From positions 117,265 to 181,264 of the forward strand of contig LADP01000019.1 in the NCBI GenBank assembly GCA_000961575.1: a stretch of 64,000 nucleotides of DNA. The letters are read 5' to 3'. Made by a program: the position numbers and the translations under genes. The first letter of the stretch is position 1. Each line of letters begins with the position of its first letter. Shown piece by piece: positions 1-8,556 of this stretch. Source of the stretch: Peptococcaceae bacterium BRH_c8a (GTDB lineage Bacteria > Bacillota > Desulfotomaculia > Desulfotomaculales > Desulfallaceae). The notes under the pieces are model-generated. The model saw nothing but the letters and a program-made list of their open reading frames with translations, was not told where the DNA came from and did no database searches.

Positions 1-786
1 CGCTTTACTTTCTTCTTTCAATGGCAGATTCCGGATCACCTCTATGTTTCCCTTTAAGTCTGTCAGCCCCGGCCAGTCACTGCCGAAGATAGTCTTATCC
101 GCAACCCTTTCCAGCTCCGGGAAATAGGTCATTATTTTTTGTGGCGGCAGTCCCGCCAATTCCATATATACATTGGCATGCAGCCGGGCCAGGAAAAAGG
201 CCCGGTCATACCAAAAGCCCCGGCCGCTGTGTACTATTACGATGGGCAGGTCGGGAAAGTCAACGGCCACATCATCCAAATACAGGGGATCACCGTATTT
301 TAACCGGGAGCCCTTGAATACCGAGGAACCGGTGTGGAACATGACCGGGATCTGCAACTCTTCCGCCTGGGCGTATAAGGGATAAAGCAGCGGGTCATTA
401 GGATAAAACAACTGGTAAGTCGGGTATAATTTAAGCCCGCGAAAGCCGGCTTGCACCAACCTTTTTAACTCCGCGCGGGAATTCGTGGTCATGTACGGGT
501 TTATGCTGGCAAAGGGGATTAACCGCTCTTGCCCGGAACAAAACCGGAGCACATATTCATTAGAACAGATCCCTGTAGCCACCGGCGTTAATTCAGCTAA
601 AACCACACCGTAATCAACCCCGTTATCCCGCATAAACGACACAAACCGTTCCGGGTCGCAAAAACGTTCGTAAAAATCAGGCCAATTGACATCGGTTTGC
701 ACCCCCTTAATCCAGTTCAGGGGGCTGTCATTATAATGTTCGTAATAAATAGGGTGAATGTGAAAATCAACTACCGGAGCGCTCAC
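1..786 (-). CDS. Amidohydrolase 2 family protein, partial
   Basis: Open frame of 262 codons that runs off the left edge, so the C-terminus is missing. The GTG start at 786 follows a weak GGTGG ribosome site. An N-terminal HxH metal motif (DFHIHP), an internal FHTGSS segment and a late GSDWP aspartate are the signature of the amidohydrolase-2 (ACMSD-like) TIM-barrel hydrolases and decarboxylases, which bind one metal ion in the cytosol. It lies 74 nt downstream of bamQ on the same strand and probably closes the lower benzoyl-CoA operon. Its substrate cannot be read from the sequence; a ring-hydrolase or decarboxylase side activity on cyclic intermediates is only a guess. Confidence 0.8.
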   Translation of the reverse strand, partial: MSAPVVDFHIHPIYYEHYNDSPLNWIKGVQTDVNWPDFYERFCDPERFVSFMRDNGVDYGVVLAELTPVATGICSNEYVLRFCSGQERLIPFASINPYMTTNSRAELKRLVQAGFRGLKLYPTYQLFYPNDPLLYPLYAQAEELQIPVMFHTGSSVFKGSRLKYGDPLYLDDVAVDFPDLPIVIVHSGRGFWYDRAFFLARLHANVYMELAGLPPQKIMTYFPELERVADKTIFGSDWPGLTDLKGNIEVIRNLPLKEESKA

Positions 787-859
787 TTTTTTACCACCGT
801 CTTTGGGCTGATTTTTTTGATCATCTTATTATAAATCAATATATTTTGGTGCCCAGTTT

Positions 860-1927
860 TTAAAAGTCAGGTGTCAGAACAATTCGCTTCATTAACTTAC
901 CCGCATGGGATTCCTGGAAGGCCTGCTCAATTTGGCTCATGGGCCTTACTTCCACAAACGGTTCGAGTTTAATTTTTTGTTCCAGGACGTATTGTAATAC
1001 TTCGGGATAATACTGCGGCAGGCAGCCCCAGGTGCCGATGAGCTCGGCATCAAAGGCCATCAACCGGGATAGCATATACTCCACTTTGTGCATCCCATAA
1101 CCCACGATTATCATTTTAGATACAAATGATAACAGCTCGAGGCCAATTTGCTGCCCGGTCTTGCTGCCGGTGCATTCAAAGATCTTCCACCCGTAACTCG
1201 GCAGCCCGTTATCTTTGCAGTAGGCTTTAAATTTATTCCTGACCGACTTTACGTCTTGATCCAGGGTGCTGATGGCATAAGTGGCGCCAAATTCCATCGA
1301 ACGCTGCAATTTTTCTTTATTTCTGGCAATCGCCACCACTGCTTTGGCACCCAGAACTGAAGCAATTTGGGTCATATGAACGCCAATGCCGCCGGTGGCC
1401 CCAATAACTACCACCAAATCGCCTTCACCCAGCCCGGCCCGTTTGGCGGCCTGGTAAGGAGAGGTTATGGCATCTGCTACCACGGACAACTTTTCCAGGG
1501 GCAGGTCTTTACAATCATCCACCACGCAAAGATCTCCAGCGGGAACGGGTATATGGCTGGAGAACCCGCCGTAAATGCCCAGGCTGTTGCCGGGCATTTT
1601 TTGCTTCAGGCAGCGGTTGCCGCGACCCGAGGCGCAGATGGGGCAATTGTTGCAAGGCATAACCGCCGGGACAACCACGTTTTTGCCCAGCAGGTCTGAT
1701 TCGCCGGCAACTACCCGGCCGCTTATTTCATGACCCAGGGTCAGGGGCGGCTTAACAACGGTAGGTACACCGTCGTAAAAATAACCAACGTCAGTATGGC
1801 ACACGCCGCAGCCGGCCACTTCCACCAGCACTTCACCCGGTTGCAGTTCGGGTACGTCAATACTTGTTTGCACCAGTTTCCCGGGCTCCTGCATTTGCCA
1901 GGTGTCTATTTTGTTCGGTATGTTCAC
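860..1927 (-). CDS. bamQ: 6-hydroxycyclohex-1-ene-1-carbonyl-CoA dehydrogenase
   Basis: 355 residues, zinc-dependent medium-chain alcohol dehydrogenase. Catalytic-zinc residues are visible in the GCGVCHTDVG segment and GHE, and the structural-zinc cysteines in the CNNCPIC...RC stretch around residue 90-110. The nucleotide-binding motif GATGGIG follows near 175. In anaerobic benzoate degraders this enzyme (Had/BamQ) oxidises 6-hydroxycyclohex-1-ene-1-carbonyl-CoA with NAD+. The assignment rests on family type plus immediate linkage to bamR and bamA, the enzymes acting before and after it. It is co-transcribed with bamR (35-nt gap). Confidence 0.9.
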   Translation of the reverse strand: MNIPNKIDTWQMQEPGKLVQTSIDVPELQPGEVLVEVAGCGVCHTDVGYFYDGVPTVVKPPLTLGHEISGRVVAGESDLLGKNVVVPAVMPCNNCPICASGRGNRCLKQKMPGNSLGIYGGFSSHIPVPAGDLCVVDDCKDLPLEKLSVVADAITSPYQAAKRAGLGEGDLVVVIGATGGIGVHMTQIASVLGAKAVVAIARNKEKLQRSMEFGATYAISTLDQDVKSVRNKFKAYCKDNGLPSYGWKIFECTGSKTGQQIGLELLSFVSKMIIVGYGMHKVEYMLSRLMAFDAELIGTWGCLPQYYPEVLQYVLEQKIKLEPFVEVRPMSQIEQAFQESHAGKLMKRIVLTPDF

Positions 1928-1962
1928 TTAGATAACCTCCCTAAAACAAGATATTAAAATAC

Positions 1963-2727
1963 TTATTGGCCCTGCCAAATCGGCTTGCGTTTTTCCATAA
2001 AGGCCGCCAGCCCTTCCACAGCGTCGGCGGTTTGCATTAATTCCTGCAAATAAATTTCGTCTATTGTTTTAAGCCCGGCCCTGAAATATTTATTTAAGCC
2101 GGCTTTGGTTGCCTTTTTGGTTAAGGCCAGGACTACCGGGCTCATGCCCGTAAATTTTTGCAGAAATTCTTGCACGCCCTCGGCAAAAGAATCCTTGGGG
2201 ACAACTTTATTCACCAGGCCCAATTGTTCCGCTCTGGCGGCATCGAATATTTCGCCGCTTAAAAGCAGTTCCATGGCTCTGGGCCAGGAAAGTAACCGGG
2301 GCAATAAGTAACAGGCTACGGGCGGGAATACACCCACCGCTATTTCGGGCTGGCCGAACTTGGCTTTATCGGAGGCCACCACCAGGTCGCAGAATAGCAC
2401 TAGTTCGTACCCGCCACCTAGGGCGGCACCATTTACCGCCGCCACAATGGGTTTATCGGTCTCATGCATGGCCAGAAAAAGGCGGTCAAATACATCGATC
2501 ATACCGGCTACTTTATCCGCGGTATGATCGGCAACATCTACGCCCGCCGAGAACGCTTTACCCTCGGCATTAAGCACGATCAGGGTTCCAGGCTGCTCCC
2601 TGGCCCAGGCAAAGGCCTTGATTATTTCTTCCATCATGGCGATGGTTAAAACGTTTAAGGGAGGTTGATTCAAGGTTATGAAGGTCATGCCGTCCTCGTT
2701 CTTAACTTTTAAAAACTGATAACTCAT
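1963..2727 (-). CDS. bamR: Cyclohexa-1,5-diene-1-carbonyl-CoA hydratase
   Basis: 254-residue crotonase-fold protein. The oxyanion-hole segment FSAGVDV and the GAALGGGYELVLFCD and FGQPEIAVGVFPP blocks are typical of the family; the two prolines after the second block, in place of the usual GGGG, resemble dienoyl-CoA hydratases (Dch/BamR). These add water to the benzoyl-CoA reductase product, giving 6-hydroxycyclohex-1-ene-1-carbonyl-CoA. The start ATG at 2727 follows a GGGAGG site. Position between bamA and bamQ supports the specific call; from sequence alone a generic enoyl-CoA hydratase could not be excluded. Confidence 0.88.
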   Translation of the reverse strand: MSYQFLKVKNEDGMTFITLNQPPLNVLTIAMMEEIIKAFAWAREQPGTLIVLNAEGKAFSAGVDVADHTADKVAGMIDVFDRLFLAMHETDKPIVAAVNGAALGGGYELVLFCDLVVASDKAKFGQPEIAVGVFPPVACYLLPRLLSWPRAMELLLSGEIFDAARAEQLGLVNKVVPKDSFAEGVQEFLQKFTGMSPVVLALTKKATKAGLNKYFRAGLKTIDEIYLQELMQTADAVEGLAAFMEKRKPIWQGQ

Positions 2728-2828
2728 TTAGATCCCTCCCGAATAAGTGGTTCAAGAATTACTGCCACAGCCCGGCAAGAGGGGCAGACTTCCGCCCCCC
2801 CCACCGTAATGCGGTCATGGTTTTAAGG

Positions 2829-3959
2829 TTATTCTTTGCGCGGCCCCAATACCGCGTCGATTAACTCCTGGTCAAAGGGTTTGCCTTCGGCCAGCAGTTG
2901 CCGGTATTTAATAAAGTCAATGGTGTCTTTGCCGGTCAGCTTTTTAGTGTTAAAAGCGTTAAATCCCAGGTAGGCTTCGCTCATCATGTTGGCCCCCAGC
3001 CAGTGACGGGAGCTGATCTTGGCCTGGTCCCAGTAATACTTTTTCTTGACCCGCACGCTGTCAACGGACATCTGCAGGCAGTTGGGGAATAAGTTGGTCA
3101 GCTTGTAGAGCGTTTTGTCGATTTCTTTGTCCAACAGGGTGAAGTCAACTTCCCCTTCTTTGAGCATTTGCTTGGCTTTGACCGCGGCGTCGCCGGTGAC
3201 GGACTCACCGTATACAATTTCGCCGTCAGCCACGTACTGGTCGGTAACGATTAGTGGATTACGCATAAATTCGCCACTAAATTTAAGCACGGGAACGGCT
3301 TTAGAGATTAGGCCCAGGCGGGCCATTTTATAAGCGCTCCACATTTCGCAGGAAATGCAGTTCCACATGGCTTGCTCCATGCCCAGGTACCAGTGTAAAA
3401 AGTCAGTGGAGCCGCCGACGGGGGCCGAACCGTGTTTGGGCCCGGCCTGTCCGAAAATGGCCAGGTCGGAAGAAATGGTCACGTCGCAAGCCATGCCGAT
3501 TTCCTGACCACCGGCCACCCGCATGCCGTTAACCCGGCAGATTACTGGTTTTTTGCAATTTAAGATGCCGTCCACCATGCCGTTGAACAGATCCATATAG
3601 GCCATATACTCGCTGGGATTGCCGCTGTAGTATTCGGCATATTCCTTGGTATTGCCGCCGGTGCAAAAGGCTTTGTCCCCGGCTGCGGTAAAGACCACGG
3701 CCACTACCGACCGGTCCATGGATGCTTTATGGAAACCGGCGATTACCCCTTTGACCATTTCCGTTGTGTAGGAGTTATATTGGGCAGGGTTGTTAAGTAT
3801 AACCCAAGCTGAATATAATCCTTCAATCGCGTTGCCGTTTGGATCTACTATAGGCTTTTTTTCGTATACCACACACGGTGCCTCGGTGCCGAAATGCTCA
3901 TCACCAAAAATATCGTGATCTTTGATGTCGGTTTGACGGGGCCACTTGTTTAGTTCCAT
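2829..3959 (-). CDS. bamA: 6-oxocyclohex-1-ene-1-carbonyl-CoA hydrolase (ring-opening)
   Basis: 376 residues, long for a crotonase because of the extended N-terminal and C-terminal parts typical of BamA/Oah. Recognisable blocks are FCTGGNTKEYAEYY, VNGMRVAGGQEIGMACD and FGQAGPKHGSAPVGGS. BamA adds water and hydrolytically opens the ring of 6-oxocyclohex-1-ene-1-carbonyl-CoA to 3-hydroxypimeloyl-CoA, and is the established marker gene for anaerobic aromatic degradation. A good ribosome site (CAGGAGGG) precedes the ATG at 3959. It is part of the SDR-thiolase-DUF35-bamA-bamR-bamQ operon; the 101 nt to bamR hold no gene. Confidence 0.95.
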   Translation of the reverse strand: MELNKWPRQTDIKDHDIFGDEHFGTEAPCVVYEKKPIVDPNGNAIEGLYSAWVILNNPAQYNSYTTEMVKGVIAGFHKASMDRSVVAVVFTAAGDKAFCTGGNTKEYAEYYSGNPSEYMAYMDLFNGMVDGILNCKKPVICRVNGMRVAGGQEIGMACDVTISSDLAIFGQAGPKHGSAPVGGSTDFLHWYLGMEQAMWNCISCEMWSAYKMARLGLISKAVPVLKFSGEFMRNPLIVTDQYVADGEIVYGESVTGDAAVKAKQMLKEGEVDFTLLDKEIDKTLYKLTNLFPNCLQMSVDSVRVKKKYYWDQAKISSRHWLGANMMSEAYLGFNAFNTKKLTGKDTIDFIKYRQLLAEGKPFDQELIDAVLGPRKE

Positions 3960-4050
3960 GTTTTAAACCCTCCTGATTAAATTAAATATTTATTTTAAAT
4001 GGATAAACAAACAATGAGCTTAGTAACTATTCACCTCCCCGATTCATGCC

Positions 4051-4464
4051 TTAGGCCTTGATAAACTCGTAGGTGATTTGACCATCGGGTAGGTTAACTA
4101 CCGCGGCCTTTAATGACATCACCACCATCGTTTCTTCTTTGGCGATGGCACTGCTTAAGCGGCCAAAAACCTTAGTCCCGTTAAAGTCCGCCAGGGCCAG
4201 GGTGTAGGGTACGTCTTTCTCAAAACCCGTGGGGGCATAGTTGACGCGGGTATAGCTGAGCAGGTTGCCCGGGCCCTCAATGTTAATCCATACCATGTCA
4301 CTGCCCAGGCAACCACAGCAGTCTGCCCGGGGCGGGAAATATGTATTCCCGCAACTTATGCACTTGGTACCTTTAAGTTCGTTGCTTTCCAGGGCTGCCA
4401 CAAAAGCGTTTACCTTGGTCTGGGAAGTAAAACTTTTGTGCCCGAATTTTTCAAAACCCATCAT
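4051..4464 (-). CDS. DUF35/OB-fold zinc-ribbon protein, thiolase partner
   Basis: 137 residues. The N-terminal half has a rubredoxin-like zinc ribbon (CISCGNTYFPPRADCCGC), followed by a beta-rich OB-fold segment, the standard architecture of DUF35 acyl-CoA-binding proteins. It starts 2 nt after the thiolase stop, so the two are co-translated. Thiolase-DUF35 pairs are known as stable complexes (BbsAB of benzylsuccinate beta-oxidation, archaeal acetoacetyl-CoA thiolase complex), where this protein positions CoA substrates. Here it most likely serves the thiolase just upstream. Two adjacent ATGs (4464 and 4461) both suit the GGGAGG site. Confidence 0.88.
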   Translation of the reverse strand: MMGFEKFGHKSFTSQTKVNAFVAALESNELKGTKCISCGNTYFPPRADCCGCLGSDMVWINIEGPGNLLSYTRVNYAPTGFEKDVPYTLALADFNGTKVFGRLSSAIAKEETMVVMSLKAAVVNLPDGQITYEFIKA

Positions 4465-4466
4465 CT

Positions 4467-5621
4467 CTACCTCCCCAGGATTATTACGTTGCCGTAAACA
4501 CCGACGCCGCCGATATTATGCACCAGCCCGATGGCAGCGTTGGGCACCTGGATTGCGCCAGCCTCACCACGTAATTGCTGCACAATTGTCCGCACCTGTG
4601 ACCCGCCGGTGGCGCCAATGGGGTGTCCCTTGGATAAAAGCCCCCCGTCAACGTTGACGGGAATTTTACCCCCGATATAGGTTTCACCGGCTCTAATTAG
4701 CTCGGCGCCCTGCCCGGGTCCGGCAAAGCCCAGGTTTTCATAGGCCATCAGTTCAGCGATGGTAAAGCAATCGTGCACTTCCGCCACGTCGATATCCCGG
4801 GGGGTAACTCCGGCCATTGCATAAGCTTTTTCGGCGGCCACGCGGGCACAGGTCAGCCCGTTTAAAGCATCCCGGCCGGTCAGGGTCATGGATGCTGTGG
4901 CCGAACCCAGACCCAGCACCCAGACTGGTTTCTTGGCCATTTCCTTAGCCCTTGCTTGGCTGGCCATAATGATACAAGAGGCGCCGTCCGCATTAGCACA
5001 GCAGTCAAACCGCTTTAGCGGGCTGGCCACCATGCCGGCATTCAAGGCGTCTTCCAACTTAACTTCTTTACGGTAAACAGCTTTTTCATTTAAGATCCCG
5101 TATTTTGATGCTTTGACCCTGATTAAGGCCAGGTCTTTCTCGGTACTGCCATAGCTGGCAAAATGGGCCTGGGCGTGCATGGCGTAGTAGGCCGGCATCA
5201 TGGTGCCAAATGGTGCTTCCCACATAATGTCCGCGCCGCGGCCCATGCGCTCCTGGGAATCGGCAGATGATATTTCCGACATTTTCTGAAAGCCCAAGAT
5301 TAACACCAGATCATGCAGCCCGGACTTAATCATGGAGTAGCCAACCCTGATGCCGGTGGTACTGGAAGAGCAAACGCTCTCCACCGCAAATGTGGGCTGC
5401 GGGTTTAACCCCAGGTACTCGGCAATAATCCCCGACGGGCTGCGTTGGTTATCGTATTCCGGAGCCGAACAGATAATGGAGGCATCAATATCACCGGTGC
5501 TGATACCCGCATCCTGCATCGCTTCCCTGAACGCTTCAAAGGCCAGTTCCCTGATGGAACCTTGGTAGCTCCGGACAAAGGCGCTCTGGCCCACACCTAT
5601 AATCGCTACATCTTTAGACAT
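4467..5621 (-). CDS. Thiolase family acyl-CoA acetyltransferase
   Basis: 384 residues, SCP2-like thiolase. The nucleophilic cysteine is C84 in SVCSSSTTG, and the general-base histidine is in GHPIGATGG near residue 335. The second cysteine (CxG) of classical thiolases is absent: the C-terminal loop reads HNIGGVGVYG, as in thiolases that work with a DUF35 partner. Placed between the SDR and bamA, it probably cleaves 3-oxopimeloyl-CoA to glutaryl-CoA and acetyl-CoA after ring opening. That role is inference; BbsB-like action on another aromatic beta-oxidation intermediate is the main alternative. Confidence 0.85.
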   Translation of the reverse strand: MSKDVAIIGVGQSAFVRSYQGSIRELAFEAFREAMQDAGISTGDIDASIICSAPEYDNQRSPSGIIAEYLGLNPQPTFAVESVCSSSTTGIRVGYSMIKSGLHDLVLILGFQKMSEISSADSQERMGRGADIMWEAPFGTMMPAYYAMHAQAHFASYGSTEKDLALIRVKASKYGILNEKAVYRKEVKLEDALNAGMVASPLKRFDCCANADGASCIIMASQARAKEMAKKPVWVLGLGSATASMTLTGRDALNGLTCARVAAEKAYAMAGVTPRDIDVAEVHDCFTIAELMAYENLGFAGPGQGAELIRAGETYIGGKIPVNVDGGLLSKGHPIGATGGSQVRTIVQQLRGEAGAIQVPNAAIGLVHNIGGVGVYGNVIILGR

Positions 5622-5660
5622 CTATGAACCTCCCCGGCATTACCTATCCGGCACCCGTAA

Positions 5661-6407
5661 TTACAGCATCACCATGCCGCCATCCACACAAATGGTTTGG
5701 CCGGTTATATAAGCTGAGTCATCGGATGCTAAAAATACTATCATCGGGCTGATTTCGTCAGGCTGCGCAAACCGGCCCAGCGGTATGCGTTCCAGGTACT
5801 TGGCTTTAAACTTGGGGTCGTGGGCAATGGTTTTGGTCATTTCGGTATCGGCCATCGGAGCCACGGTATTAACCCTGATGTTATACCGGGCCAATTCTTT
5901 GGCCGCAGATTTGGTTAGGGCATACACCCCACCTTTGGCCGCGGTGTAATTCACTTGGCCGATGGTGCCTAAAAGCCCGGCGGAGGATGTGATATTGATA
6001 ATGGAACCCGATTTTTGTTCGATCATTGGTTTGGCTACGGCCTGCAGACAGTTAAATGTGCCGGTGAGGTTAATCCGGATGACCTCGTCCCATTGTTCTG
6101 GAGTCATTTTCCATAACATGCCCGGCTTGCTGATGCCCGCGTTGTTAAAAAGTATATCGATACGGCCAAATACGGCCAGGGTTTCATCCACCATTTTTTG
6201 CACCTGTTCGCGATCACCAACGTCAACGCTCATAACCAGGTACCGGGCGCCTGTCGCCTTGACTTTTTCCACTACCGGACTGTCCTGGTTAATACTGCGG
6301 CTAATGATTACTACTGCCGCGCCGGCACTGGCCATTGCCAATGCCGCGGCCTCTCCAATGCCCTGCCGGGCGCCCGTGATAATAGCCACTTTTCCCTGCA
6401 GTTTCAT
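5661..6407 (-). CDS. Short-chain dehydrogenase/reductase, probable 3-hydroxyacyl-CoA dehydrogenase
   Basis: 248 residues with a complete classical SDR layout: TGxxxGIG nucleotide motif (TGARQGIG, residues 12-19), NNAG near 90, catalytic Ser in NITSS and the YxxxK pair (YTAAK). The ATG follows AAAGGAGGGG. It is the first gene of the lower benzoyl-CoA operon. BamA yields 3-hydroxypimeloyl-CoA, which must be oxidised before thiolysis, so this FabG-like enzyme is the natural candidate. Family members also reduce 3-oxoacyl-ACP; sequence alone does not separate the two roles. Confidence 0.82.
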   Translation of the reverse strand: MKLQGKVAIITGARQGIGEAAALAMASAGAAVVIISRSINQDSPVVEKVKATGARYLVMSVDVGDREQVQKMVDETLAVFGRIDILFNNAGISKPGMLWKMTPEQWDEVIRINLTGTFNCLQAVAKPMIEQKSGSIINITSSAGLLGTIGQVNYTAAKGGVYALTKSAAKELARYNIRVNTVAPMADTEMTKTIAHDPKFKAKYLERIPLGRFAQPDEISPMIVFLASDDSAYITGQTICVDGGMVML

Positions 6408-6449
6408 TTAATCCCCTCCTTTCAAGGCACCCCCGTGCATGCTAACTAA

Positions 6450-6500
6450 ACTATATGGTATGGAATGGATAAAAAAAATCGCTTAAAAGCATGGAAGCGA
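6450..6500 (-). promoter_or_regulatory. Promoter/operator A of the lower benzoyl-CoA operon
   Basis: Perfect 6-bp inverted repeat TCGCTT-N10-AAGCGA (6479-6484 / 6495-6500). Read on the minus strand, it is followed after 23 nt by a -10 hexamer TATAGT (6455-6450), with no good -35. The same operator, the same 23-nt spacing and the same 72-nt distance to the start codon recur in front of bamB at 18196-18246. An operator over the -35 position with a weak -35 is typical of activator-dependent promoters; the adjacent NarL-type regulator is the obvious candidate. Confidence 0.65.
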
Positions 6501-6554
6501 GGTGAATTAGGGGTGAAACAAGGGTTAACTCTTTTTGGGTAATTTAAGTCGGTG

Positions 6555-6582
6555 TTGACAGAATTTTCATAAAAGTTATAAA
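6555..6582 (+). promoter_or_regulatory. Vegetative-type promoter for the histidine kinase gene
   Basis: TTGACA at 6555-6560 and TATAAA at 6577-6582 with a 16-nt spacer; an overlapping TAAAAT gives 18 nt. It directs transcription rightwards into the kinase gene and leaves a leader of about 240 nt that contains the large inverted repeat at 6617-6797. Confidence 0.7.
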
Positions 6583-6616
6583 ATCTAACTATATAGTTTT
6601 CATGAAAAGCCTGGTG

Positions 6617-6797
6617 AGGTGTTTGGTGTTATCTCCAGGATGCGACTCGCCATTATAATTGAACGAGCTCAATCGCTTACGGGCGCCGGAGAACTCGCGC
6701 CCTGCGGGCACGAAAGTCTAGCTCCGGCGCTTATCCTCCAGCTCTTTCGCTCTTTGAACTAAGCTCCTATGCATCCCTCCGATAACACCAAACACCT
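6617..6797. repeat. Long inverted repeat in the kinase leader
   Basis: The outer arms AGGTGTTTGGTGTTATC (6617-6633) and GATAACACCAAACACCT (6781-6797) are exact complements, and the pairing continues weakly inward. An inner pair CGCCGGAG / CTCCGGCG makes a second stem. The left arm and the sequence after it (ATCTCCAGGATGCGACTCGC) recur with one change near 18345-18375 upstream of bamB. It could be a structured leader of the kinase mRNA or a small mobile palindrome; the sequence does not decide. The rest of the 6408-6830 gap holds only the two promoters and no gene. Confidence 0.6.
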
Positions 6798-6830
6798 CCG
6801 AAATTTAGTTTTTCGAAGGGAGGCCAGACT

Positions 6831-8513
6831 TTGTTGTTAACCTTAAAATCCACCGAACCTGAACTGGTTTTGGCCTGCCAGGTGGGCCCTTCATTTAAGA
6901 CAAACCCTAATTTGGAAGACTCTTTGCAACAGATATTACAAACCTCCGTACAATCATTTGGGTTTGGGCGGGCGACCTTTGTGCTCGTGCGGTCAGGTAA
7001 AGCCCCTGTCTGGTGGCATGCTGAAAACAAGCTTATGCCTAAGGAAAACGTTAAAAAAGATAACTGGCATGCCTGGTACGAGAACTTGAACCGCTCCGGT
7101 GGCGGGGACATTAATAGGTTGCTTGACCCCTTAAACCCGACGGCTTACACTACCCTGCCGGTGATTTTACAAGCCGGCAATCCGGTAGGTACTATGGAAG
7201 TAGGCATTTTTAACACCGACCCCGATACCGCCGAATACATGTTGATTAAAGCACTGTCGCTGGGCCGCCATATGGCCGATATTATTCAGGAATCCTTATT
7301 TGGACTGGGCAAAAACCATAAGTTCAGGAACGTGGCGGCCTGGATGGAAATGATTAGCACCATCAGTTCAACCTTGGACATCCGCCAGGTGCTCCATGTA
7401 GTGGCCCAGTTAACCGCCGATTGGTTTCTGGCCCGCAGTTGCATCCTGATGCTGGATGAAAACGACCATACCTTAATTCCCGCCGTGGCGGTAGGCAGCT
7501 ATGATACTAAGCTCAAGGAAAGATTTAAGGCTTTAAAAAACTACCCCCCTTTCAAAGCCATCACTATGGCCATCAAAACGCAACGGCCCGTTGTAGTTAC
7601 CCCGGATAATATTTATGATTACGTCCCGGCAAATATTGTTGAAGACTTTAATTACAATTGGATGGTTTTTGCGCCGATGATTAAAAACAATAAAATCATC
7701 GGGATTTTGCAGGTGGATCGACCCTATGGCCCCGTCGGGTTTGATGCTGAGGCGGCCGAAAATATTTTTGCCGTGGCCAGAGCCACGGCTATTGCTATTG
7801 AAAATGCCAGGCTGGTTGAAGTTTTAGGCCAAAAGGAGCAGCTATTACACCAATTGGTTAACAAAATAATTACCGCCCAGGAGGATGAGCGCAAACGCTT
7901 GGCCTCAGACCTGCACGACGGGATTATCCAATCCATGATTGCTATTTGGTATCGTTTGCAAAGAGTCTCGGCGGCGGCAGACAAAATTCCTGCCGAATGG
8001 CGCAAGGAAGTATCCGGTTTAACCATGCTGTTGGGAGAACAGATTCAGGATATCAGACGAATTTTGTATGACTTGAGGCCCATTATTTTGGACAACTACG
8101 GCTTGGTGCCGGCCATTAAATCTTGTATTGAAAAAATTCAGGAGCAGCATGATTTTATTATTGAATTAACTATGGACGGGGAAGACGTCAGGTTTCCGCC
8201 GCAAATTGAAATTACCCTGTTCCGTATTTTGCAGGAAGCGTTGACCAACGTAGTTAAACACTCCGGGGCCACGCTGGTAAAAGTTGCTTTTTCTGCTCAA
8301 GACAAGGAAATCATCATGTCGATTACGGATAACGGTCTGGGTTTAAAAAAACCAGCCCTTAACCAATCCCAGACTCAGGCCCACCTTGGTCTGGCCAGTA
8401 TCCAGGAAAGAGCCCTCCTTTTAAACGGATCATGCAGCATCGATTCCCGGTCCGGTGCGGGTACCCGGGTGGAAGTGATCATCCCGCTGCTCAGTGGGCC
8501 CGGTAATAACTAA
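6831..8513 (+). CDS. Soluble GAF-domain sensor histidine kinase (NarX/DegS type)
   Basis: 560 residues, TTG start at 6831 behind GGGAGG. No transmembrane segment or signal peptide is visible, so it senses a cytoplasmic cue. A GAF-like N-terminal region (about 1-165) and a clear GAF domain (about 175-330) lead into a HisKA_3 dimerisation domain with phospho-acceptor H362 (SDLHDG) and an HATPase domain (N473 in EALTNVVKHS, then DNGLGL). It lies head-to-head with the benzoyl-CoA operon and precedes its own response regulator. Geobacter BamVW, a two-component system for benzoate genes, is the closest functional parallel I know. A ligand such as an aromatic acid or its CoA ester is inferred. Confidence 0.88.
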   Translation: MLLTLKSTEPELVLACQVGPSFKTNPNLEDSLQQILQTSVQSFGFGRATFVLVRSGKAPVWWHAENKLMPKENVKKDNWHAWYENLNRSGGGDINRLLDPLNPTAYTTLPVILQAGNPVGTMEVGIFNTDPDTAEYMLIKALSLGRHMADIIQESLFGLGKNHKFRNVAAWMEMISTISSTLDIRQVLHVVAQLTADWFLARSCILMLDENDHTLIPAVAVGSYDTKLKERFKALKNYPPFKAITMAIKTQRPVVVTPDNIYDYVPANIVEDFNYNWMVFAPMIKNNKIIGILQVDRPYGPVGFDAEAAENIFAVARATAIAIENARLVEVLGQKEQLLHQLVNKIITAQEDERKRLASDLHDGIIQSMIAIWYRLQRVSAAADKIPAEWRKEVSGLTMLLGEQIQDIRRILYDLRPIILDNYGLVPAIKSCIEKIQEQHDFIIELTMDGEDVRFPPQIEITLFRILQEALTNVVKHSGATLVKVAFSAQDKEIIMSITDNGLGLKKPALNQSQTQAHLGLASIQERALLLNGSCSIDSRSGAGTRVEVIIPLLSGPGNN

Positions 8514-8556
8514 ACAGAGCTTATTTACAAACACTCACTTAGAGGAGGTAAACGGC

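Noticed and set aside
6617..6797. Molybdenum/tungsten-cofactor riboswitch in the kinase leader
   Set aside because: I could not match a known conserved core; the related sequence upstream of bamB lacks the second arm and has the opposite orientation to the gene.
8494..8556. Longer N-terminus of the response regulator
   Set aside because: It would overlap the kinase and has no ribosome site, while ATG 8557 has AGAGGAGG at good spacing.
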